Assembly: GCF_040802235.1 (NCBI RefSeq)
Contig: NC_133167.1
Span: 99,000,001 to 99,064,000, forward strand
Direction: 5' to 3'
From: Manis javanica
Taxonomy: Eukaryota; Chordata; Mammalia; Pholidota; Manidae
Length of the DNA: 64,000 bases
The notes under the pieces were generated by a model. The model did not search any database and was not told the origin of the DNA. It worked only from the letters and a program-made list of their open reading frames with translations. Both the position numbers and the translations under genes were made by a program. This document shows positions 12,605-25,255 of this stretch, one piece after another. Every line of letters starts with the position of its first letter. Position 1 is the first letter of the stretch.

Positions 12605-13185
12605 CTTCCTCTATCCTTGTTCCACCTCAACAAAGAACTGAAAGGCACAGACACAGCAGCGAAGCAGACGGAAAGTTTTATTTGAATTCCCTCCAAGGGA
12701 GGAGCGGGCCAGAGTCAAGGTGGACCAAGGCCTCGATCCGTCGGGCAGGAGGGCTATATATTGCATTCTGGTTAGGAGGCACCTCTTGATTGGCTAGCTG
12801 GGTCATTTGATTGACAGGTCCACCTGTATAGCCATCCCTCTCACTGCGCAAGTCCTTTCCTATGATGAGGCATGTCTGAGGCAGTCCTTTGTTTTGTTCC
12901 ATTGCACCCACGGTGGGATCACACTGGGACCAGTTTTGTCTGGTCCTTTTAGGCAAAGAAGTTATCTCCCTGCAAAGCCTCTGTTGTCTTCACGTGGGAC
13001 CCCTACTTGGGTGGTTTGAGCAGTTTTTCCTTGGACCTCATCTTCCCTTTACCCAGCTACTTATGTCTACCTTTCTACCCAACATTATGACGTCCCTTTT
13101 CCTGATTGAATTGAGCTACCTTAGGTTTTTCTGGAGCCAGTTCTCTCTTAGACCACCCAGACCACAGAGGTCACTGACACCTCAC
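12605..13185 (-). mobile_element. Endogenous retrovirus LTR, probable solo LTR, minus orientation
   Basis: Read on the minus strand, this segment has the architecture of a retroviral long terminal repeat. A CCAAT-type box (agccaatcaag, about 12796-12786) lies about 30 bases upstream of an ATATATAG TATA-like box (about 12764-12757). An AATAAAA polyadenylation signal (about 12685-12678) follows some 80 bases further on, with a GT/T-rich stretch after it. No gag, pol or env frames flank it, so it looks like a solo LTR left by recombination. It resembles class I (gamma-like) LTRs in layout. The exact ends and target duplication could not be settled. Confidence 0.6.
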
Positions 13186-13189
13186 ATTC

Positions 13190-14050
13190 TGGGACTAACT
13201 GTTGTCCATGTATCATCTTGACTTGACACTACAGCAGGATTTTCAGAGCCTATATTCTGGACTTCTGATGTGCGTCCATCACTAGGATATGTGCCATGAA
13301 AGAAGGACCAGACAAAAAGCAGCATTTGTTCTGTAGTCAGTGAGTACGGCGGGTTCTGGTGGTCTTGCTGATAGCAAGGGAAGGGCTTGGAATCCCACCC
13401 AGCTCTGCCTGACTTCGCACTGTATCTTGTAAAGAGTTTCACAGCACAACGGAGGTGACGAGGTAGGGAGTATACAGGCCAGCGTACAACAGAGGGTAAA
13501 CCACATCTCTGTTTAAATCAGTGAAACCTACATGCAGAGTCAGATGGGAAAAAAGACCAAGAAATACAAGGAGAGGATAGAGGAAGAGGAGAGAAGCTAA
13601 CTTGTCACTCCTGACTCCATCACGACCCAGAAATGCGCTGACCCACTTTGCGTTTTCAACCTGCCCCCTCCGCTCAGCTTGGACTGTTCTACAGTCTCCT
13701 ACACATGGACATTCCGGGCTGTACAACAGGCTGCTCAGGACCCACCACGTAATCACCGAAGGATGCTACCCAAACCTGAGTGCGTCAAATGGGTCCCTAC
13801 TCGAAGGAGCCCTCTGGAGTCCTTTATTGAAAATCTTTTATGCTTTCAGTTTTGTTCATAAACATCATCATTTACAAAAGATACTGAGTCAATTGCAAAC
13901 AAAACGTGTCCGCAGGAATCCGGAGGGTGCGTCTGCCTGGAACCCAGCCGGGTTCTGTCTCTGGCGTCTGCCTCGGCCCCTGGAGCTGAGCTGTGCTGTA
14001 ATCCTTTCTCTCCAGTAAGACCTAAACTCTTCCCCTCTGCCTATACCCTT
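13190..14050. other. Intergenic sequence, nothing recognised
   Basis: Overlapping open frames occur on both strands (for example a 138-codon plus-strand frame at 13602-14018), but they have no recognisable domains and conflict with one another. I see no gene, RNA or named repeat. Confidence 0.35.
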
Positions 14051-14059
14051 AATATGTAT

Positions 14060-14420
14060 TCGTTTTCTCTTTTGGCTCGAATTATTTCTAACAAATCACC
14101 TCAAAGTTAGTAGTGAAAACAGCGCAAATTCATATCTTGCAGTTCGGCGATCAGGAACCTGAACTTGTTTTTCCTTGGTTGAAATCCAGGGATAAGCAGG
14201 CCTGCGTTCTTTCTGGAAGCACTAGAAGCTGTGCCTTTGACTTCTCCAGCCTCTAGAGGCCACCTGTAATCCTGGCCGTAGCCCCTTTCTCCAGCTTCAA
14301 AGCTGGAAGAACAGCCTTCCATCCCTCTTGCCCTGTGCTTGCATGCTTACATCGGCACATCTGCTCTCCTGGGCCATCATCTCTATTTCTTCTCACGCCC
14401 AGTGACACCCACCTGAACAG
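14060..14420 (+). repeat. Ancient interspersed repeat, family not determined
   Basis: The sequence has the feel of a common ancient mammalian repeat. An 'aaacagcgcaaattcatatc' segment is followed by 'cttgcagttcggcgatcagg' and a region about Cys-Ser-rich 'tccagcctctagaggccacc'. A related-looking element appears near the right end of the window (63120-63580). I cannot assign it to LTR or DNA-transposon class from memory. Confidence 0.4.
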
Positions 14421-15640
14421 TTCTGTCAAGCAGTTGCAGCAGGATATACAAAATTGAGTGTTGTGTATTTCAGACCGCTCCAGCCAGACTATGGGCTTTT
14501 TTTTAGGCCTGAGGCCAGTACATTCAGCTGTGTAATCACAAGCTCTGTCTGTCCCAGGAGCCCGAAGTCCTTCCTACTGAGGGATACCTAGGGCCCCAAG
14601 TGCACAGGATATTTTCCAAAGAAAGCCTCCAATTTCCAAATAATCCTCCAGCTGCTTGAACTTTAATACTGTCCCACCTAAAACAAGAGTAAATGAAAAA
14701 GCAACATTTCTTCCTGCTTCACAAATTTAACATAAGAAAAAGTGAGGAGGTTGGCACATGGGTGATCTTGATCCTCAGTTGAACCCTAAAGAAATGGTGT
14801 TCCATTTTAACATCCTGTCATATAATGTCAGTTCTGCTAGAACGCTACATATATGTTCCTGAAAATCACTGCATTATGCAAAACTGTGCAGTAAAAACCA
14901 CAGTCCTTAAGGGTTTATGGGCATAATACTTCAAGCGTTTCTCAGTGATGCATTAAAAAAAAATAGGGCCCTAATAAATATAGAGCACAGTTTTATACTT
15001 CTTAAATATTAAGAAATACATAAATGCTACAATCAATATGGCACTTTACCTAGAAAAAACCTGAAGTTTGCCTGGGGACATGGCCACCAGAAGGATTAAA
15101 ACTTGTGAGTTTAAGTCAGATGGAAGGTGGTCACCCCGTGTGTGAATGGGTGTGCATCATAACAGGCAGCTATTTGAGGGAGCTGGCAGGTGTTTGAAGG
15201 GTGTGTGTGCACACATGCACTTTGTATATTCCTGGGTGGCTAGCTTCAGTTGAATGCAGTTTTCTGTGCTCACCTAGTGTTTTTCATGGATGAAATCATG
15301 TATAAGCAAACATGAGATTCTCATTATGCTCGCATTATTCCCTGATACATCAATTGTGTTGGAACAGATTTGCATTTGCAAAACAAGCATTATAGCAAAA
15401 CAGATTACCTTTATGTGAATGCTCTGAACAGGTCCTCCTGCAGGACATAGGCCAAAGGATACTAGCCTATCGAGCTATTATTAAACATCCATTGTTTTCA
15501 GTTGTCAGGCATTTTTGGGTATTTCTGGACCGATGGTGAGAACTGCATTCCCCCTACATCAAAGCACTGAGAAGAGTGTGTGAGGGTGTCCCGCCGAAGC
15601 ACAGGAGACAGTGCAGATAAAGAAACAGTCAATCCTGGCC
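14420..15640. other. Intergenic sequence, nothing recognised
   Basis: Mostly AT-rich unique-looking sequence. It shows no usable open frames, no splice-bounded segments and no repeat I can name. Confidence 0.35.
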
Positions 15641-16115
15641 AGAAGGAAAGTTCCACTGAGTTCTCAGTCCAAAAATTTCCAGCTACATACTGTATGATTC
15701 CAAATACATTTTGGAGAAGGAAAAACCTTGGAGATAGTAAAAAGATGAGCGGTTGCCAGGGTTTAGGGAGGGAGGGATGAATAAGCAGAGCACAGAGGAG
15801 TTTCAGAGCAAGGAAACTATTCTGAACTATACTGTAGTGGATGCGTGCCATTATCTATTTGTTCAGACCCATAGAATGTACACCAAGAGCAAACCCTAAT
15901 GTAAACTGTGAGCTCTGGGTGATAACGAGGTGCCGGCACAGGCTGGTCTGCTGTAAGCAATGTTCACTCGGGGTGGTGGGGGTGATGTTGATGGGGAGGC
16001 TCTGGACACAGGGGTGAAGCAGAAGGGACCCTAATGAGACCTCTCTGTACTTGACACTCAACTTTGCTGTGAACTTAGAGTCTGTCTAAAAAGTAATAGC
16101 TTTTTTAAAAAACCT
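15640..16115 (+). repeat. L1 LINE 3' UTR end, plus orientation
   Basis: The match to the ancient L1M-type 3' terminus is strong. 'tactgtatgattccaaatac' (15688), 'agtaaaaagatgagcggttg' (15738), 'ggagggagggatgaataagc' (15768), 'cccatagaatgtacaccaag' (15869) and 'tttgctgtgaacttagagtc' (16063) appear in consensus order. An A-rich end (ttttttaaaaaac) follows near 16101. The element is 5'-truncated and non-coding. Confidence 0.8.
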
Positions 16116-16119
16116 TTCT

Positions 16120-18240
16120 TTGATAATACCTTTAATGTAGACATTACAAATATTTGGGGAGGACAAACTCAACCCACCTACTAGTTTCACTAGCAAAGCC
16201 TTACAACTTCCACCGTGGTTAATGTTGTGGCCTGCATAGAGGTTCCCCAGCCCCCAAATCTCAGTCCTGGTACTTGAGAAAAGCTGAGAGCATCCAGAGA
16301 AGGGGAACCAAATTCAGATTTCTTATGATTGGCCCAACCGTTTGTTGCGTTAAGACTCCTGTGTCAGACCAGTTTTTCTTGAGAACAAGAAGTGGTCGTT
16401 TCTGCATCCTGCATGGTGTTGACTGCGTGCAGAGAGGCAAATGAGCATGTCAGTGTGAGTGCACGAAGGGGCCCTTTAGCAAGCCCAACTGAAAGTGCAT
16501 CTGGTTGTTTCTCTTGCAAAAAGGATGGGGGAGAAAGAAAGCACAGGGTACTGCTTGGAGGCAGAGGCCTCATCTGGTTACAGTCTAATGGGGGAAGGTC
16601 CTGGATGGGAGAGGAATGACATTTTGAGTGTCACTCGACTACCTTCTCTTCCACTCATGCTGCTTCTCTAATATGTTCTTCTCATCATCTTAACAACTAC
16701 AATACCAATATATTCCCTTACTTAAATAATAACCTTTAAGTTTTTCCCAGAGATCACAGGACCCTCCCTTTCCTGCCACATCCCCCTCACTCCTGCCACC
16801 ACTACCAACATCCCAAGCCTCGTTGCTGCTGAGCACAGAACAGGTTTAGCTTTTCATGCCTAGACTTCCAAGCCATCCAGTCAGTATCTTAGGTGTAGTT
16901 GTCACAAAAACAGATGTGTGTCTATAAGCAGCCATACATTTAAAGGACTAGAACTTAAATAAGAATTTTTGACCTCGAACCATCATCATAGCTTCTACAT
17001 TTTTCCTTTTAAATTACTTAATCCTGCTTGAATTACATGATCTTACTATTAATTCAGTTCCACAGTTCCTTAGCCACAATTTCAAAATTCAAAGCGAAAA
17101 ATGTTTTCCTCAGTTTGGTGCGAACTTATTTGGAGGCAAAATGTGCCCTGCACTGCCAGGAGGATATTTTTAGTATTTATGTATCCCACTTAGTGTGAAT
17201 ACTCTTACATTTCACCAGCAATATTAACCGATTTGCTTAAGGGTGGCTGCCTCAAACCCCACTGGGGTGTTACACAGCATAGAGTATGTGTAACAGTCCT
17301 TTTCTATACACCAACAATCTTGACTTGCCAAACATTTAGGATGATGAGGAATTGCAAACCTGCATGATTTTCAAAGTATTCCTGTCAACTAGGACACATA
17401 AAGTTAAGTTTTAGTGTAGTTGCTCAAGAATTGGCTGGTTGATTCCAGCTGTGTTCTCTCTGAGCACTTGGCTATGTGTAATTTCCAACATGCTGTGCAG
17501 GTGTGTGTGACTAGATGACTAGGGGAACCCGAGATGAAGAGAGATGTGAAGCTCTGTGTCACGTGGGTCACAGGACATCTCATGCTCTGGACTTCAGCTT
17601 GTCCCTGCCCAGCTTGCTCCCCCTGGCGATGGGATGGTCCTGGCGAAACCAACGTGGAAGCGAGGGCTGGGGGCCACAGAAACACACTCCATTCACCTTA
17701 GTCCCTGCAGGACTCTGTGGAGCAGAGACCACCCAATCACCCAGGACTGTTGACATGTGAGGAAGGTAAAATTCCTGCTCTTTTATGCATGGTATTTTGG
17801 AGTTCTCTTTATTAACATACTTGGCCTTTACTCCAACTGCTACAACAGCTATGCCCACGAGATCACCGACTGGAAATTAGCATGTGTCACCTTCACGAGG
17901 TTTTATTGTTTCTCTTAAAAAGAGAAAATTTATCCACAACTTTTTGAGTAGGTATCTGAGTTCAAATAAGATGCCCTTTTAGTGCATTGATTTTTTGCCG
18001 CCCTCACTGAATCTTCATTAGCATGCAAAATAGTTCACTGGTCAGCCTTGGCCCACATCAACAAAACTGTCTTTCTTTCTGTTGTATCCGGTCACTTGAT
18101 AGTAAGTTTCTTAACACTAACTTCCTCAAACTGTTGTTTTTTTTCTCACAAGATAAAAGTACAGGAGTAACAGTTGTAGAGGCTGTCCCTGTATAGATCT
18201 CAGGAGAAGGAAAAGATAAAAGTCACATTTAAAAAAGACC
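16120..18240. other. Intergenic sequence, nothing recognised
   Basis: There is no convincing gene. Paired frames of 80-93 codons at 17404-17858 lie antisense to each other and share no features with a known family. A pyrimidine-rich patch lies at about 16750-16810. Confidence 0.35.
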
Positions 18241-18720
18241 TGAGTCCTTATAAACTCTGGGAACTATTCTTTCTATTGATTGTTTTCATTGACACCCCAA
18301 TTGCTAATCAGTTTGGCCTTGATCCACCATCTTTTAATAATATTCTAAACGAGATGTCTGCTACCCAAGATGCTGACACTATCCAGTTACACCAGGTTGT
18401 TAGAATCATACCAATGGACATCTCCATCTGCCAGTCAGCAAGTCCTCAGCCACGCCGAGAAAACTACTGGTTGTTTCAGGATGCAGAGTATTGATATTTG
18501 GCTTGAGATGCTGGTGGTACCCTCTAGTTACTTAGCCGAAAGTACCAGATCTTACCATATTGATCCTCTGTTTTTATGACTAAATTTTGCACTCATTTTA
18601 AGATTGTACATTGTGTGCCTAAGAGAACAATAAAATTGTTCACCTGTGCTATTCAACTAAATGCAAAATGGAAAAGAGGAAGGGCATTCAAACATGGGAA
18701 AGAAAAAAAAATTGAGTTTA
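18240..18720 (+). pseudogene. Possible processed-pseudogene-like segment, parent unknown
   Basis: A plus-strand frame of 72 codons (18276-18494, e.g. FGLDPPSFNNILNEMSA) is followed by non-coding sequence and an AATAAA signal at about 18629. An A-rich tract (gaaagaaaaaaaaattgag) ends near 18717. That order (short coding remnant, 3' UTR, polyadenylation signal, A-rich end) is what a retrocopied mRNA leaves behind. I do not recognise the parent protein and did not find target duplications. Chance is a real alternative. Confidence 0.2.
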
Positions 18721-19165
18721 TGTAACATCTTACTCCTCCCCATCTGTGATTTCTTTTCTCTTAGAAATTCTTTATGAATGAATCAGATACATTAAAGTAG
18801 TAATCTTCAATATTTCAGTGACCACTGTCTTGATTCCAATGCTGTTTCAAAAGATACTTATTTGATATTCTTCACCCTCCTTTACATTAAACTGAGAATT
18901 TCTTTTAAAGCTCAATACTTGACCCCGTGTCCTTCATGATCTTCGGTCTTTACTAGAATGAAGTGCTGCTGCTGCCTTACGTCTCCAGTTATTACGTACA
19001 TGACAATCGCTATATAAATCCTTCCTCAAGCCCCAGCTTGTCAGCAGAACTGATTTTCTGTCTCCAAAAGCCAAGGGATCTGCCGTTCTTTCCACATTCC
19101 TGTACCACAATCTCCTTCAAACTCAAATGCTCCGTTAAACACACTGGCCCCTTCAGCTAACTAAT
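18721..19165. other. Intergenic sequence, nothing recognised
   Basis: No supported gene or repeat. The 65-codon frame at 18963-19160 has no recognisable features. Confidence 0.35.
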
Positions 19166-19169
19166 TCCT

Positions 19170-19345
19170 ATTGAAGAGTAACATAGCCCAGTGGTTAAAA
19201 ACTAGGCTCCAGGTTAGCTGGTTCTTCCATTTAACAAAGTTGTGGCGTTGGGCAACTTCTTGGATCTCCTAATAGTGGTGTAAATATTACGGGCGATACT
19301 TGGCCTGTGATAGATGTTTAATAAATATAAGAATTTATTTTCGCC
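19170..19345 (+). repeat. MIR SINE, plus orientation
   Basis: The segment begins with 'tagcccagtggttaaaaact' and continues through 'aggctccaggttagctgg' and 'gttgggcaacttcttggatc'. It ends with 'gatagatgttt' and aataaatat. This is the tRNA-derived head, conserved core and tail order of a MIR element, with an internal deletion. Confidence 0.6.
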
Positions 19346-22300
19346 AGGGATGTGTTATCCAAAGTAGCATAGTATTATTAGAGAGAGATGCATGTGCAAA
19401 GAAAGTACTTCAAGTCACAGGTGTTCTGTTTGCCTTGATTTCATAAACCTATGAAAGAAGCTTTAAGACAGTGGCTCAGCATATCACAGTGGGCTTGCTC
19501 ATCTAGGCACTAAGCTGGCATGATTCGCCATCTGGGTAGAAAGACAGGGTACGGTCCCCCAAGGGCCAAGCTTCTGGGCACAGGGTAAGGATGTGAGCCA
19601 GGATATGGTGCATAAAGTGGAAGGTAAGGGTGGTGAGAGTTGAGAGGAGGTACAGAAAGTGGAACCTGATTTCTAGAAGCAAAATGCTAAGGCGCTGTTA
19701 AATAGATCACGTGTCTTCCTCATCTTGCTCCTTTTAAAGACTTAATCTTAGCCTCTTTTGGAACTAATAAGGAAAAGAGAATCAAATTATCTGTTCGACT
19801 CTTGAAGAGTTAATAAGCATAGCTTTATACATTCAGTATGGGAAAGATGTATTTTATTCGGCAACTAAGATGGTAAAAATCGCGGACTGGGAGGCAGATC
19901 ACCTGAGAAAAAGGTAAATTTCATGATTGTCATTGGTTGGCTTTAAAAAAAAATGATCCTGGGGATTTTCAAGAGCAGCAAAGAGGTAGTAAAAATTCAG
20001 AAAGAGAGGAAAATTGAGAAAAGGTTGGCCTATAATCATAAATGAAGTAAGGAAAGAAATACAATTTAAACAAAAAATAATTTCCGCCGCAGTGAAGAAT
20101 CTGTAGACCACGAGTCTAGAAGCCAGGTTTGATTTGGAAGCTTTTAGAAGCCACAAAGCCAGAAAAGCGTACAACCTCAATCTCTGGAGTCATTTTTGCT
20201 AAAAGCCCAAATCCTAAACTGTGGTTCCTGAGGAAAGCAAGTTAGCTTTGGCTGAAGATCATTTCCCTACTAGAAAAAGCAAGTGTATTGTGATGATCCT
20301 GGTGGGTCTCAAGATTTCTCTTTTTTACTTTCTGATTCTGTCTTCTCTCCTCACCCCTTTTTATGTTAATGTGGGTACTCCACAAAGTATACCCTGGAGG
20401 GGACTAACTGTGCAGGGATTTTATGAGTCAAAATGCTGTTGAGGATCATAGTTGGGGGTAGATAATTGTAGAACAACTAGGTCTCAACAGGGAGAAGCCC
20501 TGGTTTGTAGTATCTGCAGACTGCTTAATGCAACTACGCCCACCTTAGTTCATTTCACACTAGCAGCATGGCATCCCTGGACTCTGACTTGAGAAGCAGT
20601 GTACAGAATCCTCCTGGGTGAGCGCACCCAGAGCTCCAGCACACTCTTTGTAAGGGAAATGTGCAAGGCTCTGGCTGGGGCTGCCCCCAGGGTAAGGAGA
20701 GGGAGAAAGGAAACATCAAGGAGTCTGTAAACCAGAGCCAGCCACAGAGGCATCCTGTGTGTGTGTCCTGGGAATGGCTCTGTCCCGGGATCCCCGCTGC
20801 TCAGGAGAAGTGGTCCTACTCTAGAGAAGCCTGCAGGAAGCATGGTTCATGTTCAGATGCTGCAATCGGTTTCACGGCTGAGCAGCTGGGCCCTTGGTCT
20901 GCTGCGCTCCCTGTAACTGGGGGTCTCCTACGTGCACTCTTAAAGCGCTGCCATACCTTTCCAACTTGTGCTCCCACTGCTTCTTGTTTCCATTCTGAAT
21001 GCTCTCACCTAAGGAAGGGCAGCCATGGGAAGAATGAATTTGGTAAAGCTGATCAGAAGCATGTCATGAAGGACAACAGTCAGCCCGTGGATTAAACAAA
21101 AGCTGGTGTCCAAAATGGGATGAAAATCAAAAAATGGACGTCAATCCAAATGAAGGGTAGCAAATACTGACTAAAACAAGACAGAGGTAACAAATCAGGG
21201 ACAGGGCATTTTGTGGAAGACTCACATGGAAATAAACTGACATACACATGAACGCTTACGCTTCAATTTGAGATGACAAGCCTGCATTTAAACCTCTGTG
21301 CACAGAAGAATCAGCTGTGTATGATTTTAAAATCATGATGCTAGCTTGTGGACATGTGAAACATGACTTTAATTAAAGGAATACACCCACCTGGATTTTT
21401 TTAGTTAAATAATATAGAGCTTTAAAATGGAAGGCCAGCAGAACTTTGCTCCACCTTCCCTGCTCAGGTCCCAGCCTCCAGCCTCAGAAGGGATGTTTTA
21501 GTGCGTCTCCCAGATCTCCTAGTGGAGAAGGCCTTGTTGCCCTTCTTGCTGGGAATGCCATGGGCGGATGGAGTGCATGCAGCTGTGAGCCTTCCAGGAA
21601 ATGCCTCAGCAGAAGGGAGCTCCTTGCCCAAGGGCACCCACGTGCAGTGACACATCGGTGGCAGTGCATAAAGGCGGGGCCACCTCAGTCAAAAGGGCCA
21701 TTTCAACTCCAAACCTCCCCCTGTGCGTGGCCCAGGCAGCCTGCCACTAGATTTGCATGTCAGCTAGATTACTCCCTCTGCACACTCCTGCCTCCTTACT
21801 CTCCATTGAAAAGGTCTTGGTCAAACTGAGAGAAGCAGAGAATAGAATGGTACTTGTACAGGCTGGGAAGAGGGGGAAACATGGAGTTGCTAATCAACAG
21901 GTATAAAGTTTCAGTTATGAGTAATGTTAGAGATCTGCTGTACAACAGCCTGTGATCTGCACAACAGCGTGCCTGTGATCAGGACCATTGCACTGTGTAC
22001 AAAAAGTGTGAAGGCAGTAAGCTCATGTGGTTTTCTTACCACAATAAAAAGAGCAAGAGAAAAGCAGGGAAATGGGTATTTTTACAAGGTAATGCTTGGA
22101 AATGTTTAATTTAGCCACTTAAAAATATAAAACATGGTTTTAATACAGAAAGGAAGGAAGGAAGGAGCAGGAGACAGAAAGAAAAAGTGAAAAAAGAAGG
22201 AAGAATGAATGAATGAACCAATCAGTCAATCCATCCTGGTTTCCAGAACATTCCTTTAAAGAGTACATGCTCACCTCCCATTCAGCACCTGCTGATGTAG

Positions 22301-22955
22301 ACAGAGACCCAGCCTGCAATAAGAGGCAGCCACTTTTTTGAAAGTTGTTACAGGAGTACAATTTACATATACAAATTGAACATATAAATTTCCAGCTCAG
22401 TGTATTTTCTCAGACTGAACATGAGGTGTAATCAGATAAGCATAGACCATTTCCAGGACCTCAAAAGAGACAACACATTTCACAGTTAGTCTTTAAAATG
22501 TCTAATAAAATGTTAGCAGAGTGTAACAGTTCTTTAGATTTATGCAAAGGGAAGAAAGAAAGGAAAAATCTTACATTATTTCTTAAGATGGTGCCCAGAA
22601 CACAAGCAAACAAGCAAAAAAACAGACTTTAAGTACAAAACTTAGAATATTGTATAGAGTATAATGTTGCTCTCAATATTTATATTGCTGAAGACTGACT
22701 TTTTTGAATGACGCTCATTAATACAAAGGGCTGGTGATAAAATGACTAGGGTGTATATAAAAGCAGCATGAATTCCTCCAGAAAAGCCATGAGAGGGGCT
22801 CCTGGCTGCTTCTGTAGGAAAACAGGTATGTTTTGGGATAATACCACCAGTAATCAATCTGGCCCTGCCCCATGTTTTCCATAGCTTTCCTCATTCACGT
22901 CTTACCCTAGGCCATATCACATCATCATCATAAATGAGAGTACTCAACAAATAGT
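19346..22955. other. Intergenic sequence without recognised genes
   Basis: Several frames of 60-144 codons occur, the longest being 20661-21095 plus. None shows a domain, and the ones at 20550-21095 and 21446-21829 overlap antisense frames. A GGAA run lies at about 22150-22166. About 22340-22450 resembles a short old L1-type remnant. No gene is called. Confidence 0.35.
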
Positions 22956-22959
22956 ACAT

Positions 22960-23420
22960 ATTAAAAATTTCCCAATTAGCCTTTTGGTCTTTCTTATAGC
23001 TGTTTTTTAGTCTTCTGGCATCCAGGAATAATATAGGATCATTCATTAAATGTAATTGTCTTCAAAAATATATTTAATGGGAGTTATATTTCATCATGTG
23101 AGTGTCCCTCATTTATTTAATCACTCTCCTACTGGGGAACATTTCGACTGTTTCCATTTGTAGCTGTTATGAACGGCACAGTGATGAACACACGTGTGCA
23201 TAACCTTTGGGTGTATCTCTAATTCTTCCCCAGTGTGTCTCCTGGAGGCAGGAAAGCTGCCTGGGGATATTGTGCACATGTATCTGTAGGTTACACGTCC
23301 CCTGTAAATGTCTGATGTGCACCGCAGGTAGTCTGAAGGGTTTTACTCACTGGCATTTCTGTGGAGACAAGTGAAAGAACACGTTTGCCTGCTGTCCTGT
23401 GGTCTTGCCAGACGCCCTGC
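22960..23420 (-). repeat. Old LINE remnant, minus orientation
   Basis: The plus strand has 'actggggaacatttcgactg', then 'tttccatttgtagctgttat' and 'gtgatgaacacacgtgtgca'. These are the complement of a phrase common in ancient L1M-type 3' ends. The copy is strongly diverged and the boundaries are rough. Confidence 0.45.
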
Positions 23421-25255
23421 ATTTATTCCAAATAAGCCTGTGCTGGCGGGAGGGAGAGAGCCATGCTTAGGTTCTGACACCAACAGTCCTTAGCTGGAAT
23501 ACCTGCCCTCACCACAAAGGAACTGTCTCAACTTTAACAAGTTCTTTTAATTCTCAGAGTCTTAATTTTCTCATCTCAAGAATATCGAATTTCCCTATTT
23601 GTTGTGATGATTGTGTGAGGACACAGACAAATGATCTGTGTAGCATGGTGAGATTTTGTAAGATGCTCCCCCACCCCTTAGAGATTCCAGTTTCAGAAAG
23701 GGGACAGAAAAGCCATAAAATGCTTATGTGGAATATGGAAAACATTGGCACCAAAAACTGAAATATTTCCAAGGTAGGTGTCACTATTTTAGGGAGAAAG
23801 GTGTTAATACAAAATGCAGTTGGGGAAAAAGTAAACCTCTCTGACTATTCTAAATTTAAATAGTGAATACAATGAACAAAAGAGGTCATGATCTGGGATC
23901 CAAGGTCTAGTTCGTATCTGCTCCTCTGGTCTGAGAGCCCAAGATTCAAGTGTACGAGTTTGAAAGAAAAAGATCTAAATTAATGAGAAGGGTAACCGTG
24001 GACCCTTAAAAAAAACCATTACTAACTAACCTCCTTCAGTGGTTTTCTGTGCTGATTAACAGTTTCAACGATCAAATTCCCCTTAGTTTCTAATTTACAG
24101 ACAAAAATCTGTGACAAATTTTTTTCCAATAATTATGCAGCTGTGTGAGGGCTCAACATTATCGGTTTTCTTGTATGAGACTGGAAATGCTGACACTGAC
24201 TTCTCTGAGTGGGAAGACGAGGTCATCCCAATCTCGGTGATTGGTGACATTCTGCAAGGGGAGCAGGAAAGAAGGAAAAAAATCCCAAACCCTGCAGGGA
24301 CAGGGGCCAAGAGTGGATTGCATGAAAGCAGACCTCCAACAGAAGGTGGTCTGACGCTTGCCAAATGCAGTTCTGCTCAGACACCATCCCCGTCTTCTCA
24401 AACCCTGTGCTCCGAGGTAGACAGTGGGCTTAATTTGGAATCAAATTAAGTATTCAAAGGGATTTGAAGGCTTCTGCTCATAGCAAAGAGCAAAAGCCCA
24501 GGAACTAACCTTCTATAAATCTCAGCAACGTCACTTGACACCCACAGCCGTGACCCATTTATTGCACAGAGACTTTGTGCTGTCGTCGTTGAACATACTA
24601 ACAAGCAGCAGAAGGTTCCAGCCCCTTGTGATTATGGTAACATGACTGATACCATGATATTCACACACAGATTTGCAGCTTCTGAACACATATGTCTCGC
24701 TGGGTACAAATTCTCCAGGCCCCATGGGATGGGAAGAAAACTGACTTTTCAGGGAAATCTGAATTACGAGTCTGTCTCTCCTGCCTTGGACGAGAGAACC
24801 CCCGCCTCCAGCACTCTGGAAGAACTGGGATTGCCCCAGAGTGCAGAGCTCCCCACGCAGAACAAAGACACGTGCAAGTAACAGAGGTCTTTAGAATCAA
24901 ATAAACGCACTTGAAAAATAATGATGTGTATTTATATAAAACTGGACTATGACAGTGGAATCCAGGATTGTAGGGGCTATAGTACTCTCTTTTTTAGTGA
25001 CCAGCCTATTCATGCAGCAGCCTAGATAATGAATTTGGTTAAAGACACCAGACATGATGAGCTTTCTCCTTTCGGTGTGGCAAGTTGATTGTCCAATTTG
25101 GCTGTTCCCTGCAGGCTCAAGTTAATGGACACTCTTTGGGGAGCTTTTCTTTCAGATCACCTGATGTTAACACTGTCAACACATTAATCATCTTAATTAC
25201 TAGTCATCTGTTGGTCTTAGATCTCATCTTCCAAGAAGACTCTGGGGCATCTCCC
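23421..25255. other. 3' flank of TRIML1, no gene recognised
   Basis: This stretch lies downstream of the TRIML1 stop on the minus strand. I did not find a canonical AATAAA on the minus strand within the first few hundred bases. A TATAAA variant lies near 24933-24938. The 112-codon plus frame at 24111-24449 and its antisense partners have no known features. Confidence 0.35.

Noticed and set aside
20661-21095. 144-codon plus-strand frame
   Set aside because: No domain or conserved motif is visible, and it overlaps a 97-codon antisense frame. It is not distinguishable from chance.
24111-24449. 112-codon plus-strand frame in the TRIML1 3' flank
   Set aside because: No recognisable family, overlapping antisense frames and no transcript signals.
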